DNA of 64,000 nucleotides from Mactromeris polynyma (Eukaryota > Mollusca > Bivalvia > Venerida > Mactridae). Under the pieces are notes generated by a model. That model searched no databases, was not told where the DNA came from, and worked only from the letters and a program-made list of their open reading frames with translations. This document shows, in pieces, positions 24,783-37,200 of this stretch. How positions within the stretch are numbered: the stretch's first letter is position 1; each line of letters begins with the position of its first letter. The stretch covers positions 2,914,001-2,978,000 of the forward strand of contig JASFXZ010000040.1 in the NCBI GenBank assembly GCA_032209605.1, in the 5' to 3' direction. Both the position numbers and the translations under genes were made by a program.

Positions 24783-25554
24783 TATCAACCATTTAGAGTA
24801 CATGTGTAACTGTCTGGGTGAGACTATGATTGTTAGGTATAACACACATTCTGCTTACATTTCCTTTCCAGCGCATTACATTGAGTTATTTAACATGGGA
24901 ATTTTTGATTTAGTAGCAAGATTGACTAGAGTCTATTTATATTACCAACATCCCTACTGGGTATACAGTATAAGATTTGTAAAACACCAGGGGTTGGAAA
25001 AAATTCAATGCATTCATTCATCACATTCAAATTAATGTCCCTTACAGCATATACTGATATAATAAAATATAAATTACATAAACTCAATTGTTGCAATCAT
25101 TGATTTCATTTGAAGTCAGCGATATCAAAGTAAACGCTATCTGAAGTTCCAAGTGCCTCAGGCATACCAGTAGTTATAAAAGACGCATTATTTCTAACAG
25201 TTTATGTCCAGGAAAAGTTGTATTCACTTCAGCTTACTAGTAACTTTTCAATTTTCAAATGCTTGCAAGCAAACATCAAGTTCTAGAAACATTTTAGAAC
25301 ATTGTTACTTCTAAATGAACAACCTGATGTAATTGACATTATTGAGTCAGTTTCTACTTAATTTAAATCTCTTTCAGCTTAATTGATAATTAGGTATTCA
25401 AATTGTGCAACAAGTACAGAACTGCTGCAGGTTAGAGAATAGGAACAACTACAAATTACTTGATATAGATGGTTAGAGATAAGACTCAACCTAAGAATTA
25501 GCTGATAGAGTTAGATTGTCTGTGATGCTAAATAAGACTTTAGAACTGGATTTA

Positions 25555-26060
25555 TAAATAACCAAAGAAATATAATACAAGAGATGTTTGAAAAACATTA
25601 TGCCCCCCTGTCCCTAAAGATGCATTGTCAGTGAGAGAATCTTAATTCATATGACGACATAGAAGTAAGTATGGATGATGTATATACATTTTTGAATAAG
25701 TTGGTTTAAAAAAAACTAACAATTTCACAACATAAATTGTTGGGTGGACAAGAATTTCAACCTTACAGTCAGTCTGACCTTGACCTTTGACCCAGTGACT
25801 CCAAAATCGATAGGGCTCTTCAACAATCCACAGGCAACTATCCTAAGTTAGGACCAGGAGCCTAAAGGGTACTTCAGCTATTGTGACGACAAAGATACAT
25901 GTATACATCTAATAGCCAGTTTGACCTTTGAAAGTTTGACCCAGTGACCCCCAAAATCTATAGTGTCCATCTACTATGTGTAGGCAATCACCATACCAAG
26001 TTAAAGCCTGAGGTCTTGAAGTAGAAAATAGGGAACTTGCACAGTAATGGTAATATTACT
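25555..26060 (+). repeat. Mollusc-type dispersed repeat
   Basis: Contains GACCTTGACCTTTGACCCAG followed by TGACTCCAAAATCGATAGGG, and then a second, diverged copy of the same block near 25,925. These words are characteristic of an interspersed family common in molluscs. There is no coding capacity. Confidence 0.6.
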
Positions 26061-28546
26061 TACTAAGTAGATATAGGTGACCACATTTCCCAAATCAATG
26101 TCTCAGATCACCTTTCAAACTTTAATCAGTATTACTCTTCTATGTCTTCTATTTATTCTAATAGCAACATTCAATACAGAACATTATGACCATCATGGCA
26201 TGCTTGGTGGGATAAATAGTGAAGGCAGCTAGGTCTACCAACCCAATCATTAAATTCCTATGCTGCAATATAGGTAAACTGTCAGAAACATACCTAGTGC
26301 ATGGCTAATATTTGCGCAAATGCCTCAAGTTGTCATAACTTGTTAACTGGTACCTAGATCAGCGTCTCACAGATACTTTAATATATACTTTTAATAGAGA
26401 ACGGTGGCAATAGGTTCATCACAGTGATGTGACACACTGTGTAGTTGGATTATGAGTCAGATATATTTGATTATGACTTGGATGGTTCAATATCGACTAG
26501 GACAGTCTTAATTTGTTTCATAGATAGCTATCCTGTATCCAGAAAATAATGTTCTTAAGCTCAGAATCAGATTTATTTCTTCGACCAACTTAGATATATT
26601 TTTCTATTTCACATTTTTTACTTAAGACAATGAAGTTCTGGGCTGGAAACAATTTTGACACGGACACACAAACAGATGAAATGTTCACTATAATTATGCC
26701 CTTTTGCCATTTCAAGGTGGGGGGAAAAAACATGCTACAGACAGCACAGAAAGTCCATGAAACAGAACATAGCTTCAGTACATTGTTTTTTATGGGAAAC
26801 TTTGGGTAATACAGGCAAAAATATTTTTCTGTCAAAATTGCAAAAGAAACCGTTGGGATTATTTACTTTTTAATGTGGTACATACTACATCATGTATACT
26901 CCAAACTGTTCTTGATAAATTTTAGCAAGAAAAATAGTTGATGCCTCTATAGATTTTTATACGTCCCCAATGTTAATATATATATGTAGCTTAGCTGATA
27001 CACAAGGCCATGCTTTATAACAAAATTGTTTGTTTATAATAACCTTTATACCCAGCAAAACTGGCATAACCTTACCCAGCAAAACTGGCATAACCTTACC
27101 CAGCAAAATTTAGGTGGGTAGGTAATTTTTTTATTACTTTTTATGGTCAATTTAATTGACCACTGTCTAAAAGATAATTCCCCACTCAAACAACTCAAAA
27201 ATATTTTTAGTAGGGGCCATTTTCAGGAGTAGGCAGGGTTATTTTTGAGAATGGCCCTACAGGAAAGGCTTTTACGAAATCAGGCTAGATTTGCTAGTAA
27301 TAATATTTTTACTATATAAAATCATATAGAAATTTTATATCATTGAATATAATATCCAGAAATATAGTTAACATGTCAGACAAGAAGAATCTGTACAATC
27401 CAATTTAAAGGAAACATGTATACTTCATACCAATTTACCAAACAGACCAGGTAATAAATTCACATTAATGTACTATACATTGAAAAAAATATGCCCCTTT
27501 GCAGTTTATACCAATCTAACAATAATCAGTATTAATTTATAAGCTGTCAAGAGTAAATGGCAAAAATAAAAAAATAGTGCCAATTAACACTAGAATTGTG
27601 TCCATAAGACACGGATGCCCACAATTCCGCCTTTGTCATGAAACGAGAGCAGATTTCCGTAACTGCTCTTTTTTGAGTGATGATACAATTACAAACAAAA
27701 GTTTGTCAAGCTTGATGGTAATGTTAGAGTTGGGCCTACAAGCACCACTGATTGCAATAACCATAATGTGGCCATGAGTACCGTTAGTATGAAATAATCA
27801 AACCATGTTCAGTTTAACTAGGCAATATGTCAACATAACATATAGATACTATCAATGTTATTCTGATTGTTACATGATACACTATATAAAGAAAAGTATG
27901 AGATAAAACTTTGTTGAAAATGTTGGCAAAACAGCTTGAACTGTTTGAGCTATGATATATGAAGTAAACCAAATAACTATTAATAATATACAGGTCTTGT
28001 TCAGCACTTGCCAATAGATTACCAAACATGAAATATGAAAGTGAGCTGAAGCCAATGACAATAACTATGTGATTGCTGATGTGCAGGTAATCACAAATTC
28101 ACTTCCCAATTAATATTTCTATTTTTTGTTGGTTGACTGAATGCCAAATGGCCCAATTAATTAAGAAGCAGTGCCTGCTCCAAAATCATATGGAACACCC
28201 CTATTTTGACTTATCAAGGGCCATAACTCAACAGTTACTGACATAACAACTAAATTCCAGGAGCAAAACTTCTGATCCCAACATGAGCATGTAAGACATG
28301 GCCAATCCATTTTTTGTAAACAGTGGCCAAAAATGATAAATTGTTATACATTTAGTAAACTGGGGTTCTGCAATAGCAAGAAATATTCCTTGAATAAATT
28401 TGGAATAAAGATTTGAGCAAGCATAAGAAAGTTCCTATCCCTTGACCAGAAATGTATCTTTCTTCAGTAATATTTATCACAAATAAAACAAGATATAGTT
28501 ATAGGACGTCACACTTACTGTCACTGAGGCCATAATTAAAAAAGTA
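26061..28546. other. Non-coding interval
   Basis: No gene supported. CCCAGCAAAACTGGCATAACC is tandemly repeated (27,051-27,110). A dispersed-repeat-like block (GGGCCATAACTCAACAG) lies at 28,218-28,290. Confidence 0.5.
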
Positions 28547-29222
28547 TTTGTTTGCCCTTTACCGACCCTAGATTTTAGAGGTGGGTAGGTAGGTAGGAAA
28601 AATATTTTATTTTATTGTGGAAATTTTAATATGTTTTAGTCGAAATGTATTGTTCGTGCGTGGTAATTTTGGCACGTGGTACATTGGGTGGGCGGGTACA
28701 GTAAAATAATTGTAAATATTAAAAAAGATACGATTAAATGACATGTGGTTGTCAAAAACATGGTTAACATAAGCTTGGATCAATTCAGAAAAAATTAATG
28801 TTGGTAAAATGAAAGCAAAATTGACACTTTTATGTGTACTTATTTTTAATACTTTATATAGCCCGTCTGTTTTAGTGAGTATGAGCACGAGGCTTCAATA
28901 ATTGTTGATGAAAATATTATAAGGGCAACTATGACCATTTTTGTGTCATACTTTTTTCTAACTTTGGGTTCCAAAGTTTTTCTAAGCAAGAGGAAGTTAT
29001 CATAAGGCAAACATAATGAAACAAAAATAGTCATTGTTTTGAAACTAAGAAGAACAAACTGCACACATCGTAGTGTGACATAATGGTGCATAGTCGGGTT
29101 TATAACCAAAAAAAAAAAAAATTAAAAAAAAAAAAAAAAAAAAAAATTAAAATCCGAATTTTGCAATAAAATTATTTGAGTCGGCGACCAAATCTCGGGT
29201 CGGTCGGTAAAGGGCAAACAAA
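28547..29222. mobile_element. 676-bp TIR element
   Basis: The left end (28,547-28,567) starts TTTGTTTGCCCTTTACCGAC. The right end (29,202-29,222) is its exact reverse complement over 21 bp. A long A-run sits at 29,109-29,146. The two minus-strand frames within (28,607-28,888; 28,846-29,109) have no transposase signature. No target duplication is visible at the borders. Confidence 0.75.
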
Positions 29223-29224
29223 CC

Positions 29225-29960
29225 TAATTTTAATTTAAGCCTGACCTCTATTTATTTGGAAAGTTTTAACAAAATCCATGCAATATTTTTTAAGTTGTGC
29301 TCCTGACAAGAAAATGTAATCAAGGAAATAATTTTTAAAGTAACTTTAGTAAGTAAGACAGAGTTATTGTTCATGTATACTGCATTTCCTCTAAATGATC
29401 TCTTTCAAAGTATCATAGTGTGAAGTTTAAATAAAATACTTTCAATGTAGTTTTCGAGTTATACTCCGGAAAGGAAAATGTGATTAAGGGAGATAATTAA
29501 AAAACTAAGTGAGACAGAGTTATGGTCCTTGCACTCTGTACTACCACTCCATGACCTATTGTCTTGTTTCGAAAAAATTCATCAAAAACAATTTTGGAGT
29601 AATGCTCTTGACATCAGTGTTATGGACGGACGGACACACAGAGACCATTACCATATCCCCCTCGCTGTAGGACTAGGTAATAATTAACATTTGTGTAAAG
29701 TTTGGTGACACTGTCAATTACTTAGAGGGCCATAATGTGCCAGAAACTTGCCATATAGACTATAACAGAGTGCCTTGACTTTGACATAGTCAAGGGCCAT
29801 AACTCTGATGTACTTGCGCATATATAAAACTAAAACCTGTCACACAACTTCTCATCCAAATGAAGTTTGGTGACTGTAGATCAATTCTTAAAGGAACAGA
29901 GCGAGTCACACGATTTCTAGATTTTCATACGACAAGAGCAAATATATATCCCCAAAGTGG
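29225..29960 (+). repeat. Mollusc-type dispersed repeat with GGACGGACGG block
   Basis: Two diverged tandem sub-units (GTAATCAAGGAAATAATTTT near 29,316 and GTGATTAAGGGAGATAATT near 29,480) are followed by TTATGGACGGACGGACACAC at 29,619. This is a common bivalve interspersed pattern. Confidence 0.6.
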
Positions 29961-30340
29961 GGGCATAAAATGTTTAGGTTAAACTAAAATATTCAATGTT
30001 TATCCGAAACAGTTATCATCCGAAACCATACCACTTACAAAAAAAACAGATATTGCACTCTCGTAGTATTTACTATACACGAAATTATACATGGTGTTCG
30101 GGAAAAGTAAAATATACCTATCCTGCTGATAATGAGAAAATTTGTCATGGCATTGCTTAATAAACGTACTTAATTATCCCATCAACACAATAGTTATCCA
30201 GCTGCGCTTGATTCCACTCACCATCAAACGAGTTTGTTTTGAAGTTATCAGATTATTTTAAAAGGTTGTGACCCCATGAATCTGACCATTTCTGTAGACA
30301 GTCAATGGTGTTTTAAACATCTGGTAAGTCGTAATTATAA

Positions 30341-30545
30341 ACAAGAAATAATGTTGGACCTAGAAAACTACCTGTTTGCACTCCACCTTTCACTGGGACT
30401 CATTTAGAGCGCGACAAGCCTACACAAACTTGTCCAAGTTCTTTCCCGCGATTACCATGAACTGTTTATGCATTCAACTTTTGTAATAACGTTTGGTAAG
30501 GAACAGTGTCAGAGGCTTTAGCGAAATCTAAATTAGTACTGTTTA
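30341..30545 (-). pseudogene. LINE reverse-transcriptase fragment (palm domain), decayed
   Basis: Translating the minus strand gives LDFAKASDTVPYQTLLQKLN and later GVQTGSFLGPTLFLV. These correspond to the RT palm motif with its first catalytic Asp (LDFAKAFDTVPH type) and the motif of the GVPQGSVLGP type. A stop follows LQKLNA and the span is only about 200 bp, so it is a dead fragment. Confidence 0.8.
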
Positions 30546-30713
30546 GAATACGGTTGTCAGACGTTTCACCCCAAAGTCGTTTCTTCCCAAGACGTTTCAC
30601 CTCCAAAATTTTTGCATTAGAGATTTATAGATAATTATATTTTCTCTCATTCGTGCAATATCATAAAGATATAGAAGAAACGCATTACCAAGTGTCCAGT
30701 GACTTGTTATAGC

Positions 30714-30747
30714 CAAAGACCTAAATACCATGGTATTTAGGTCTTTG
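30714..30747. repeat. 34-bp perfect palindrome
   Basis: CAAAGACCTAAATACCA followed directly by its reverse complement, with no spacer. GTTATAGC occurs as a direct repeat just outside both arms. The surrounding 30,600-30,850 looks like two diverged tandem copies of a ~125-bp unit. Confidence 0.9.
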
Positions 30748-31009
30748 TTATAGCGTGTTCCAGATTCGAGATAAAATGCTCTCTTTCTTGATTTATCATA
30801 AAGAAAACGAAGAAGCGCACACAAAAATTGCGGATAGTTTGTAATAGCCACTAAGCAAACAACATGAAATATGATATTCTATTTTGTATATTCACAACAT
30901 AAAAGTTGACCACTATCAACTCTCCTCACTCGATTACCAAGTGAATTATAGTTCGCTGCTCGGTCAAAAACTGGGAATATGTTCTCAAATTTTATTATCT
31001 CATTAAGGT

Positions 31010-31066
31010 GATCTCTCGCCATTTCCGCTTCCTTTCTACGCGGATTTTTCCCAAGAAGTACTCATT
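31010..31066 (+). promoter_or_regulatory. RPS12: RPS12 promoter/TSS region with 5'TOP-like tract and non-coding exon 1
   Basis: The pyrimidine run CTTCCTTTCT at 31,028-31,037 is a good candidate 5'TOP start, the translational-control signature of metazoan ribosomal protein mRNAs. Exon 1 would run from here to 31,066 and end at a strong donor (ATT|GTGAGT). The acceptor TTTTACAG ends at 31,183, making a 117-nt first intron. Confidence 0.6.
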
Positions 31067-31203
31067 GTGAGTGTTCGTAACTGAATCTTTGTTAATCGGT
31101 GCTTATAGCGATCTTTCAATGTCGATTTTGTCACAAATCAAAGCAATAGCAATGCTGTATACATATTGTTTTCTATTTTACAGAAGGACGTCCGTTTCTC
31201 AAC

Positions 31204-34200
31204 ATGGCTGGTTCAGATACGGAAGGGTATGTTCTTACTTGAAATATTCCGTCCCTTTCATAAACAATGATGACAGCTGTTTAATCATACTTATAAATCC
31301 CACTATTATATTCTTTATCATGTAAACGTCGACATTACCACTTAGGCCGGTTTGCCCAGTTGGTAGAGCGCCTTGTTAGTGTTCTGGGATCGTGATTCAT
31401 ATGCCAGAAGAGCGACGTGTATTCAGGGCCTTCATTTAACTCTTGAAAATGCATTGTGACTCGTGAGAGTTGCAAAATTGTGTTTGTGACTCTTGAGCAT
31501 TTTACTTGAGGTTTAATTTGCATTATGCTTTAGTTAGTATCGGTCATTTTTTACTAACCTAGTGAGAGCCTGGGTATACTGATGTGGGGTAAGAGGGCCG
31601 CCCAGTTAACTCAGTCAGCAGAGTGCTGGGTTCGAGTATCCCATTGTGTGCACCTTTTCCCATGATTTACTTCATAACATGACAACTGCATGCTGTAAAA
31701 TTGTGCCACAAGATAACTGAGAAAATGTTGGGTTATCACTTGTGAAAAGTAATTTTTGAGTTTATCTTAACTAAAGTTGTCTTCAACTCAAGTTGAACTT
31801 CAAGTATTTTTATATTCATGACTCACCATGTTGGATCACAATTCAGGTTGAATGTTTTAATACCTGTTCTTATTTTTGTTTGCAGAGATGAGGTTTCCAC
31901 TGGGGTGGCTGGTGCCATGGATGTTATGACCGGCTTACAAGAAGTACTCAAAACTGCACTTATTCATGATGGATTAGCTCGTGGACTTCATGAATGTGCT
32001 AAAGCACTTGACAAGTATGTTGTAATAATTGTTCTCACATTAACTTGGCAAATAGAAATTCAGACAGACACATGTTTAATATGATATTTGTCCATTCCAT
32101 CAATCATAGAACTAGTTCTTGCATTTCAAAACTTCATGCATGTGGTGATTTCTCTCATTTTACTTGTGTATGATGGCATTTCGTGTATAATACAGTGTTT
32201 ACTGTCTAGGTATCAAGAGCATGCAAATATGTCTGACCACTAGTTATAATGTTGAGTAAAAATATTTGTAATTTTCTCATCAACAAAGTTTAAAACGATA
32301 CTTACAGCCTGGTAATAGCTGTATCTATTTTGCGAAATTTGATATCAATATGGCCTGTTGCACAGTAAATGTCCCAATTTTGTTAGCATCTAAGGCAAAA
32401 AATAAAGTTTCTTGTATTTTTATCATATTTACTTTTTTGGATACCATGATACATATAGAAACATGTCCCATTGATAAAAAGATAACTTTTTGTTTGGTAT
32501 TTGTTATTTTTACCTTTAAATATAACTCTGACTGGGAGGGGACGGACATTAGAAGTTAATGAAAAGTCTGTCTCTAAAAGATGAAGAAACACAAAGTAAC
32601 AACTTAAAATGTATTTGTTTTACATAAGTATCCAAGAAATAGCATACTCTTATAGAATTTATACTTTTTAGCTAAAATTCTTGCTTAATTAATGTCATTC
32701 CAACCAATAATTTGAAATCGGTCAAGATTTTTTCTCCAAAATATCTATTTCTTGTCTTCTGGTTTTAATCAGTTGCAATTGATATATAACATAGATATAT
32801 GAAATCATCATTATATCTGGATGCTGAGATAACATTATATTAGTTTTCTAAACTAAAATAATTGACTAATGTCAGCATTCAAGCAAGTATTTGTACATTT
32901 TCTTTGCTTAGGACGGACCTCACTTCATAAATTGGTAATGAAGGCTTATTTCGTTTAACTAAAATGACCAGAATCACTTATAACATCAATAATTATTGAG
33001 ATTAAAGACAATAAACTAAAACATATATAGCTATAAACATGTATGTAGAAAAAAAGAGAGTTAATTTTGGTAAATATTAGTGAAAAATTAAAATACAGGT
33101 GATATACCGGTATTGGTTTCTCACTGTTAAGTCTTTCTTTCAAAAGTGATTTATAAGAGTAAGAAAAGTTCTTATTTCTTCATTATTTCATTTGCACTGG
33201 GGTTTAACAATTTATGTAATTATAGAAATTTGAAATATACCATGTTTAAATCCTAAATATCACACATAAATGTTGATTTAATTTTTTAATAAATACACTT
33301 ATTTTCTAACATTCAAGGCAAGTCTGATCAACTATTTTTTATAAATTGTCTTTTAGTTTAAGTCCATAAAAATAATTTACACTTTCTCAACTTTACTGTA
33401 TATATGTGTCAGAAGGTGACAGCAAGTACTGATTGATGTATATTGGACTCCCACTGGGCCAGACACTGTGAAATGCTGATTAGGGGTCTGGATAAGATTG
33501 ATATCTAGATAGTGCACACAGGGGACAATATTGTTTATTGCATAACATTGTATAATGTGTCCAACCCAATACTGGCCTTGTTTCTGGCTCTGTTTCTGGT
33601 TTTCATCATATTATCTTAAAGTATAATTTCTGGAATTCATAGCAATATGTGTAGCAGGATTTATTGAAGATTTGAGAAATTATCCTAATATTGTAATGTC
33701 CGTCCCTTTTTTGTAATGTCCGTCCCCACACTAAATTATTTGTTTTAAAGACTGTATTGTCAATTTTAAGAAACAATTTTTACTACATGGACTTTTAACA
33801 TATATAGGCCCTTCATTATAAAATCTTGTTGATGATCATAATAGAAAAAATATCCTTTTATTGTCAAAAAGATGCCAATTTTGTGCATTTTTGTTGCAGA
33901 AGTATAAAATAGGTCCCTACCACTAAGATGCTTCACTATGAAGTAGATTTTTCTTTCTTTCTAGACAAAATAAAGGTTGTCTATGTACATAAACATAATT
34001 TTTTTCCTAAACTTGATGCCTAAAATGACTTTCATTCACACTAAATAACATTATACATAAGGGGACGGACATTACGGGGACGGACATTACAGATAACATT
34101 TCATTTTTTGCAAATAATTCCATTATAACCAAGAATAAACTGCAAATATGGACTAACATGGTATTATAATGATAAAATGTATTGAATAATATGTTTTATT

Positions 34201-37200
34201 AAACATTTTTTGTACTTATTCTTAAAAATCACATGGGGGATGGACATTACACTTTTTTTGACACAACTTGCTAAGTAGAAAAATATTTGTAAAATAAAAA
34301 AATATTGTTGATATTCTTGGCATGTATATTACATCATCCTTTTATTTGACTTATTGTCTTTATAAATATGTAGAGATTGTGGATTTCTTTTATTTATATT
34401 GTTCTTATAATTAAAAAAGTAGAATATAGGGAAATACAAAAATGGAGACCATTACATCGGTACCTATTTTGGTTTTTCAAACATAAATTAGCAAGTATTT
34501 ATGCTACAGCATTATGCCTTATACCAAACTAACAAGCATGGAATTCGTCAAAGGAAAAGCAAATGTCTTATGCAAAAAACCTATTGGTTTTCTCACAATA
34601 GTGTGTAGAAAAAGTGGGAAAAAACTGATGCTAACACATTACACATAAAAATTGACCATTTTTGGGTCTTCAAAGTTGTATAAATTTTAAACCGAAAAAG
34701 ATTTCTCAAAATAATTCACATGCACATTTAAAACTTGATGTATGTTTGTGTTTGCATTCATTTTTTTCTAAATTAAGTTTGTAGTTTTACAGAAATTAGC
34801 TTGTACAACTATTTTTAAAAAAATGGACAAAATACTGTGCAACAGGCCATATGATAAACATGTTAACTAGAACTTGCTTATTAATGAAGTATTATTTATT
34901 TAGTTTTAACACTTGTAAGACTAAGAGCTTCTTTGATGTTTTCAGACGTCAAGCCCATTTGTGTGTATTGGCAAACAACTGTGATGAAGCTATGTATGTG
35001 AAACTTGTGGAAGCTCTTTGTGCTGAGCATGGCATCAACCTTATTAAGGTACAATTGTTAAGAATGTAATAAGATAGAAACTTGAGTCTTTACAACGGAC
35101 ACAGGCCCTACCAACTGTAAGTGGCCAGTTAGTATTGTGTCTGCAGTTCATCAGCAACTAGTAAAATTGATAATGCACCTTTCATGATGAGGAAACGCAT
35201 GCTCCCTCTTCTGAAAGACAAGTTGAGAAACGTGTGTATTGTTCTCTGATGCGGTTTGCGATATTTTGTTTGATTGATGACAATTGAGGTACATTTTGTT
35301 ATGTCCTTGGTATTAAACAGGGCTCTTTCAAACATTCATACATGTTTCTCACATTTTACTAGTGTATTGTGGCATTTTGTGTATAATACAGTGTTGACTG
35401 TCTAGGTATCGGAAGTTTGCAAAGTATGTCTGACCACTCGTTGAGTAAAAGTATTTGTAATTTTACGATAAGCAAAAGTATGAAAAATTAATTAGTCTGG
35501 TAATAGCTCGATCTATTTTGCGAACCTTAATAGTAATATGGTATCGGCATTTTTTTCCAGTGTTTGAGAAGTATGGCGGGTCCTTTCGATAGGGGAAATT
35601 TTCGTCATGAATCACCAAATTTAATAGAAACTTAAAGCTTTACAATTTGGATACAGGCCCTACTTAAGTGGCCAGTTAGTATTGTGTCTGCAGTTCATCA
35701 GCAAATAGTAAAATTGATAATGCACCTTTCATGATGAGGAAACGCATGCTCCCTCTTCTGAAAGACATGTTGAGAAACGTGTGTATTGTTCTCTGATGAG
35801 GTTTGCAATATTTTGTTTAGTGACAATTGAGGTACATTTTGTCATGTCCTTGGTATTAAACAGGGCTCTTTCAAACATTCATATATATTTCTCATTTTAC
35901 TAGTGTATTGTGGCATTTTGTGTATAATACAGTGTTTACTGTCTTGGTATCAGGGTTTGCAAAATATGTCTGACCACTTGTTATGTTGAGTAAAAATATT
36001 TGTAATTTTACGATAAGCAAAATATGAAAAATTACTTACAGCCTGGTAATTGCAGGATTTGTTTTGCGAACCTTGATAGTAAAATATCGGACCTTTTTTC
36101 AGTTTTTTTTGGAAGTATGGCTGGTCCTTTTGATTAGGGGAAATTCTCGTCATGAATCTCCAAATTAAATAGAAACTATAGTCTTTACAATGGATACAGG
36201 CCCTACTAACTGTAAGTGGCCAGTTAGTATTGTGTCTAGAGTTCCATCAGCAAATAGTAAAATTGATAATGCACCTTTCATGATGAGGAAACGCATGCTC
36301 CCTCTTCTGAAAGACATGTTGAGAAACGTGTGTATTGTTCTCTGATGAGGTTTGCGATATTTTGTTTAGTGACAATTGAGGTACATTTTGTCATGTCCTT
36401 GGTATTAAACAGGGCTCTTTCAAACATTCATATATATTTCTCTCATTTTACTAGTGTATTGTGGCATTTTGTGTAAAATACAGTGATGACTGTCTAGGTA
36501 TCGGGAGTTTTCAAAGTATGTCTGACCACTTAATGAGTAAAAGTATTTGTTATTTTACGATAAACTAAGTATGAAAAATTAATTAGTCTGGTAATAGCTG
36601 AATCTATTTTGCGAACTTTATATGATATCAGCCATTTTTTTCAGTTTTTGGGGAAGTATGGTGGATCTTTTTGACAGGGGAAATTTTCATCATGAATCAC
36701 CAAATTAAATATTAACTTAAGGCTTTGCAATGGATACAGGCCCTACTAACTGAAAGTGGCCTGTTAGTATTGTGTCTGCAGTTCATCAGCAAATAGTAAA
36801 ATTGATAATACACCTTTCATGATGAGGAAACGCATGCTCCCTCTTCTGAAAGACATGTTGAGAAACGTGTGTATTGTTCTCTGATGAGGTTTGCGATATT
36901 CTAAAATAGTAAAATTGATAATGCACCTTTCATGATGATGAAACACATGCTCCCTCTTCTGAAAGACCTGTTGAGAAACGTGTGTATTGTTCTCTGATGA
37001 GGTTTGCGATATTCTAAAATAGTAAAATTGATAATACACCTTTCATGATGAGGAAACACATGCTCCCTCTTCTGAAAGACCTGTTGAGAAACGTGTGTAT
37101 TGTTCTCTGATGAGGTTTGCATTATTCTAAAATAGTAAAATTGATAATACACCTTTCATGATGAGGAAACACATGCTCCCTCTTCTGAAAGACCTGTTGA

